From a virus: a stretch of 40,625 bases of DNA. Of this stretch, positions 38,282-40,625 are shown one piece after another. Each line of letters begins with the position of its first letter. The first letter of the stretch is position 1. Made by a program: the position numbers and the translations under genes. The notes beneath the pieces are model-generated. The model ran no database searches, had not been told where the DNA came from, and saw only the letters and a program-made list of their open reading frames with translations. The DNA is taken from IMG/VR virus record IMGVR_UViG_3300048922_000436, positions 1 to 40,625 of that record. One strand, written 5' to 3'.

Positions 38282-38654
38282 TTTTGAAGTAAAACCGCCT
38301 AAACGAAGCCCCTCTACCCTTATTTTCCCCTCAATTTATTGTATTTTCTAACAGTACCGCTACCGTGGGATCTCGGTTATCCCCAAGTAAGGCCATCCCT
38401 GGGCTTTCTGAGAGAAGCACTGCGTCAAAACCTTTATTTATGCCGGATCCTGTGCAGCCAGAGAGGGAATTAGGAAAAAAACCTCACTAAGGGGATGCCC
38501 TTATTCCTCGACGATAGTCCGTTACCATGCGGTCGCTATCAAAATCTGTTCCCTGCTGAGTGGTAAAAATCCGATTAATGGAGGGCTGCTATAGGTAAAA
38601 TTCTACTCATGGTGCAAAATGCGACGTCTTCGCTATCTGCATAAATCTTGATTA
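38282..38654. other. Intergenic flank without a gene
   Basis: About 370 bp between attR and the acyltransferase. I see no convincing reading frame or strong promoter. Several short inverted repeats and AT-rich stretches are present. The tRNA gene's own terminator may be the T-rich run at about 38320-38350. Confidence 0.6.
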
Positions 38655-40625
38655 ATGAGTGTTGCTATGTCTTCTAATGCAAGGGTTTTCCGGCATGACA
38701 TCAATGGGCTTCGCGCTTGGGCAGTAATCGCTGTCGTACTTTTCCATTTTGGCGTTCCTGGCTTTGTTGGCGGTTTTGTCGGGGTGGATGTGTTTTTTGT
38801 GATCTCAGGTTTCCTGATGACGCAAATCATTGTTTCTGGTATAGAAAATGGCAACTTCTCCCTTTGGCGGTTCTATCTGGCTCGCGCACGCAGAATCATT
38901 CCTGCATTGTTGGCTTTGAGTTTTACCCTACTGATTCTCGGTTGGTTTTTCCTCACCTCGGTAGACTACAATACCCTTTCAAAGCATGTGCTGGTTGCCG
39001 TGCTGTTTATTTCCAACGTAAAGTTTTGGAAAGAATCTGGCTATTTTGATGCCGCATCGCATGAAAAGTGGTTGCTTCATACCTGGTCATTATCGGTTGA
39101 ATGGCAATTCTATATTGCACTCCCCGTCGTTTTGTTGGTTATGTGGCGTTTTTGGAAAACGCCAGGGGTGAAATTCACCCTGTTTGGTGGTTTTCTGCTC
39201 TCCTTTGCTCTTGCATGCTATTTAGCCGTCACCTTACCCAGCGCCGCGTTCTTTTTGTTGCCGACAAGGGCGTGGGAGATGTTGGCGGGTGGTGCCGTAT
39301 GGTGGCTGACTCGGAATAGTCACTTCTCGAAAATTAAAGCTCAAATGATGGAGCTGGTGGGGTTCATCCTGATCGTTGTCGCAATCGTGTTTTTCACCCC
39401 TAAGCTTGCATGGCCGGGGGCTTATGCGATGGTGCCAGTGGCGGGGGCGATGCTGGTACTCGCTGCGGCCAGACAGGGCTCAATTTTTACATCGAACTAT
39501 ATTGCAGAGCGAGTGGGGGTCTCGTCGTACTCTATTTATCTTTGGCATTGGCCCGTAGTGGTTTTTCTTGCTTACAATAATACCGCGGGAGATTGGCGAT
39601 GGGTGCTGGGGGGATTGCTGCTCAGTTTGGTTTTAGGTGAGCTTTCTTTACGGTTTATTGAAAATCCGGCCCGCAAAAAATTAGCTAAGCAAAGCGATTG
39701 GGGGAATGTTTTCAGTATCGGTTCCTGCATGGTAATTATCTGCGCCGCTACTGTCGTCATGTTTAAGCACCATTTTATCAATCGTGTGCCGGAACAGATC
39801 GATCTTATCGCTAATGAAAGTCTCAATTCCAATCCCAAGCACGCCGACTGTTTCGCTACGACGGGCACGACCTCGCCGGGATGTATATTCGGCGGCAGTG
39901 AAATTAAGGCGGTGGTCGTCGGTGATAGCCATGGTAATGCTATGGTTACAGCCGTGGAAGCGGCATTGCCAAGCAAAGACGATGGCGTGTTGAATCTTAC
40001 CTATGCGGGTTGTCCTACGCTCTACCGGGCAAAAACAGTACCTGGTGAAGCTGAGGATCATCAGGATTGTTATGGCTTCAATCAATGGCAACGGAAAAAA
40101 CTGGCAAGCCTGGATAGTTCTATTCCTATCGTGATCATAAACAGAACGTCGGTATATGCCTTTGGACGGCATAATGTCGAAGAAAAAAGGCGTACACCGA
40201 TCGTCTATTTTTCCGAGATCAGCGCGACGCCGAATCCTGAATTCCTGGCGGAATTTAAGTCATCTTTAGTTGAGTCTGCCTGTGAGTTGGCCGCTAAACA
40301 TCCTGTTTTCATGATGCGGCCTATGCCGGAAATGATGTCTAATGTCCCTAAAACGCTGTCACGGGCTATGATGTTGGGGAAAGACGCGCCGCATATTTAT
40401 CTGTCGGAAGCTGACTATATGAAACGTCATTCGTTTGTATGGCAAGCGCAGGACGAAGCTGCAGAAAAATGTGGCGTGAAAATCCTGAATCCATTACCGC
40501 TGGTTTGTAGCGGTGGAAAATGTGAAAGCACATATAGCGGGCGCCCTATTTATTATGATGATAATCATGTAAGTGAATACGGGAATAAACTGTTGGTGCC
40601 GATGTTCAAAACGATTTTTGATTGA
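38655..40625 (+). CDS. O-acyltransferase with SGNH domain (OafA-like)
   Basis: This 656-aa protein has an N-terminal acyltransferase-3 membrane domain of about ten helices (RHDINGLRAWAVIAVVLFHF; GGFVGVDVFFVISGFLM; RARRIIPAL; LLHTWSLSVEWQFY; YSIYLWHWPVVVF) and a periplasmic SGNH-type domain from about 400: VVVGDSHGN (nucleophile Ser) and DDNHVSEYG near the end (Asp/His). Such proteins acetylate O-antigen or other surface glycans. The start could also be ATG 38667; neither has a good ribosome site. It lies outside attR, so it is probably host or from another element. Confidence 0.9.
   Translation: MSVAMSSNARVFRHDINGLRAWAVIAVVLFHFGVPGFVGGFVGVDVFFVISGFLMTQIIVSGIENGNFSLWRFYLARARRIIPALLALSFTLLILGWFFLTSVDYNTLSKHVLVAVLFISNVKFWKESGYFDAASHEKWLLHTWSLSVEWQFYIALPVVLLVMWRFWKTPGVKFTLFGGFLLSFALACYLAVTLPSAAFFLLPTRAWEMLAGGAVWWLTRNSHFSKIKAQMMELVGFILIVVAIVFFTPKLAWPGAYAMVPVAGAMLVLAAARQGSIFTSNYIAERVGVSSYSIYLWHWPVVVFLAYNNTAGDWRWVLGGLLLSLVLGELSLRFIENPARKKLAKQSDWGNVFSIGSCMVIICAATVVMFKHHFINRVPEQIDLIANESLNSNPKHADCFATTGTTSPGCIFGGSEIKAVVVGDSHGNAMVTAVEAALPSKDDGVLNLTYAGCPTLYRAKTVPGEAEDHQDCYGFNQWQRKKLASLDSSIPIVIINRTSVYAFGRHNVEEKRRTPIVYFSEISATPNPEFLAEFKSSLVESACELAAKHPVFMMRPMPEMMSNVPKTLSRAMMLGKDAPHIYLSEADYMKRHSFVWQAQDEAAEKCGVKILNPLPLVCSGGKCESTYSGRPIYYDDNHVSEYGNKLLVPMFKTIFD

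Overview
The window is an almost complete temperate lambdoid prophage, plus a short flank, in an enterobacterial (Enterobacterales) chromosome. Its early half is organised like phage lambda: int-xis, a long leftward operon, cIII-(kil slot)-(gam slot)-annealase-exo, N with nutL, cI, cro with nutR, cII with PRE, replication genes, nin genes, Q and PR'. Its late half is organised like the short-tailed phages Sf6 and P22: lysis cassette, terminase, portal, scaffold, coat, gp4/gp10/gp26 tail parts, gp14, ejection proteins gp7/gp20/gp16, a Mnt-type immI region and a tailspike. The right end carries the 3' half of a tRNA-Arg(UCU)-type gene, which marks attR. The DNA beyond it, with an OafA-like acyltransferase, is therefore probably host DNA. 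The genus cannot be fixed from the sequence.

Layout. 1-2018 (minus): integrase, excisionase and three small genes, ending at a terminator at about 2000. 2037-2622 (minus): a self-contained SOS unit in which a near-consensus LexA box overlaps a good promoter that reads an unknown 86-aa gene and a DNA polymerase III theta (HolE/Hot) homologue, then meets the terminator. 2619-7171 (minus): accessory genes including an HNH-AP2 endonuclease, two methyltransferase-like proteins and several Ea22-like or unknown proteins, with a textbook intrinsic terminator buried inside a coding region. 7175-10261 (minus): lambda-type Exo; an annealase that appears to be a RecT core joined to the Exo-binding C-terminal domain of lambda Red-beta; genes in the gam and kil slots; cIII; and a candidate N. 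The PL leader carries a nut site and a long N-leader stem. 10531-11560: immunity region with PL, cI, PRM and PR. 11563-18014 (plus): cro, nutR, cII/PRE, O-like protein with internal iterons, DnaB-like helicase, ninB/E/X/F/G and Q. 18022-18127: late promoter PR' and terminator. 18186-34943 (plus): lysis, packaging, capsid, tail and ejection genes. 34961-36006: Mnt repressor with a lipoprotein moron, and a 30-aa membrane peptide. 36111-38057: tailspike. 38058-38281: right arm and attR. 38282-40625: flank with an acyltransferase.

How it works together. CI (an autocleavable LexA-type repressor) holds PL and PR through shared operator sequences. After induction, N and the two nut sites would carry polymerase through the intrinsic terminators. 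CII and CIII activate cI from PRE. Q opens the late operon at PR'. The virion would be Sf6/P22-like with a lengthened tail needle, a lytic transglycosylase on the gp16-type ejection protein and a P22-type tailspike head-binding domain on a different receptor-binding body. Family comparisons rest on remembered reference sequences and motif reading; no alignment or database search was run.
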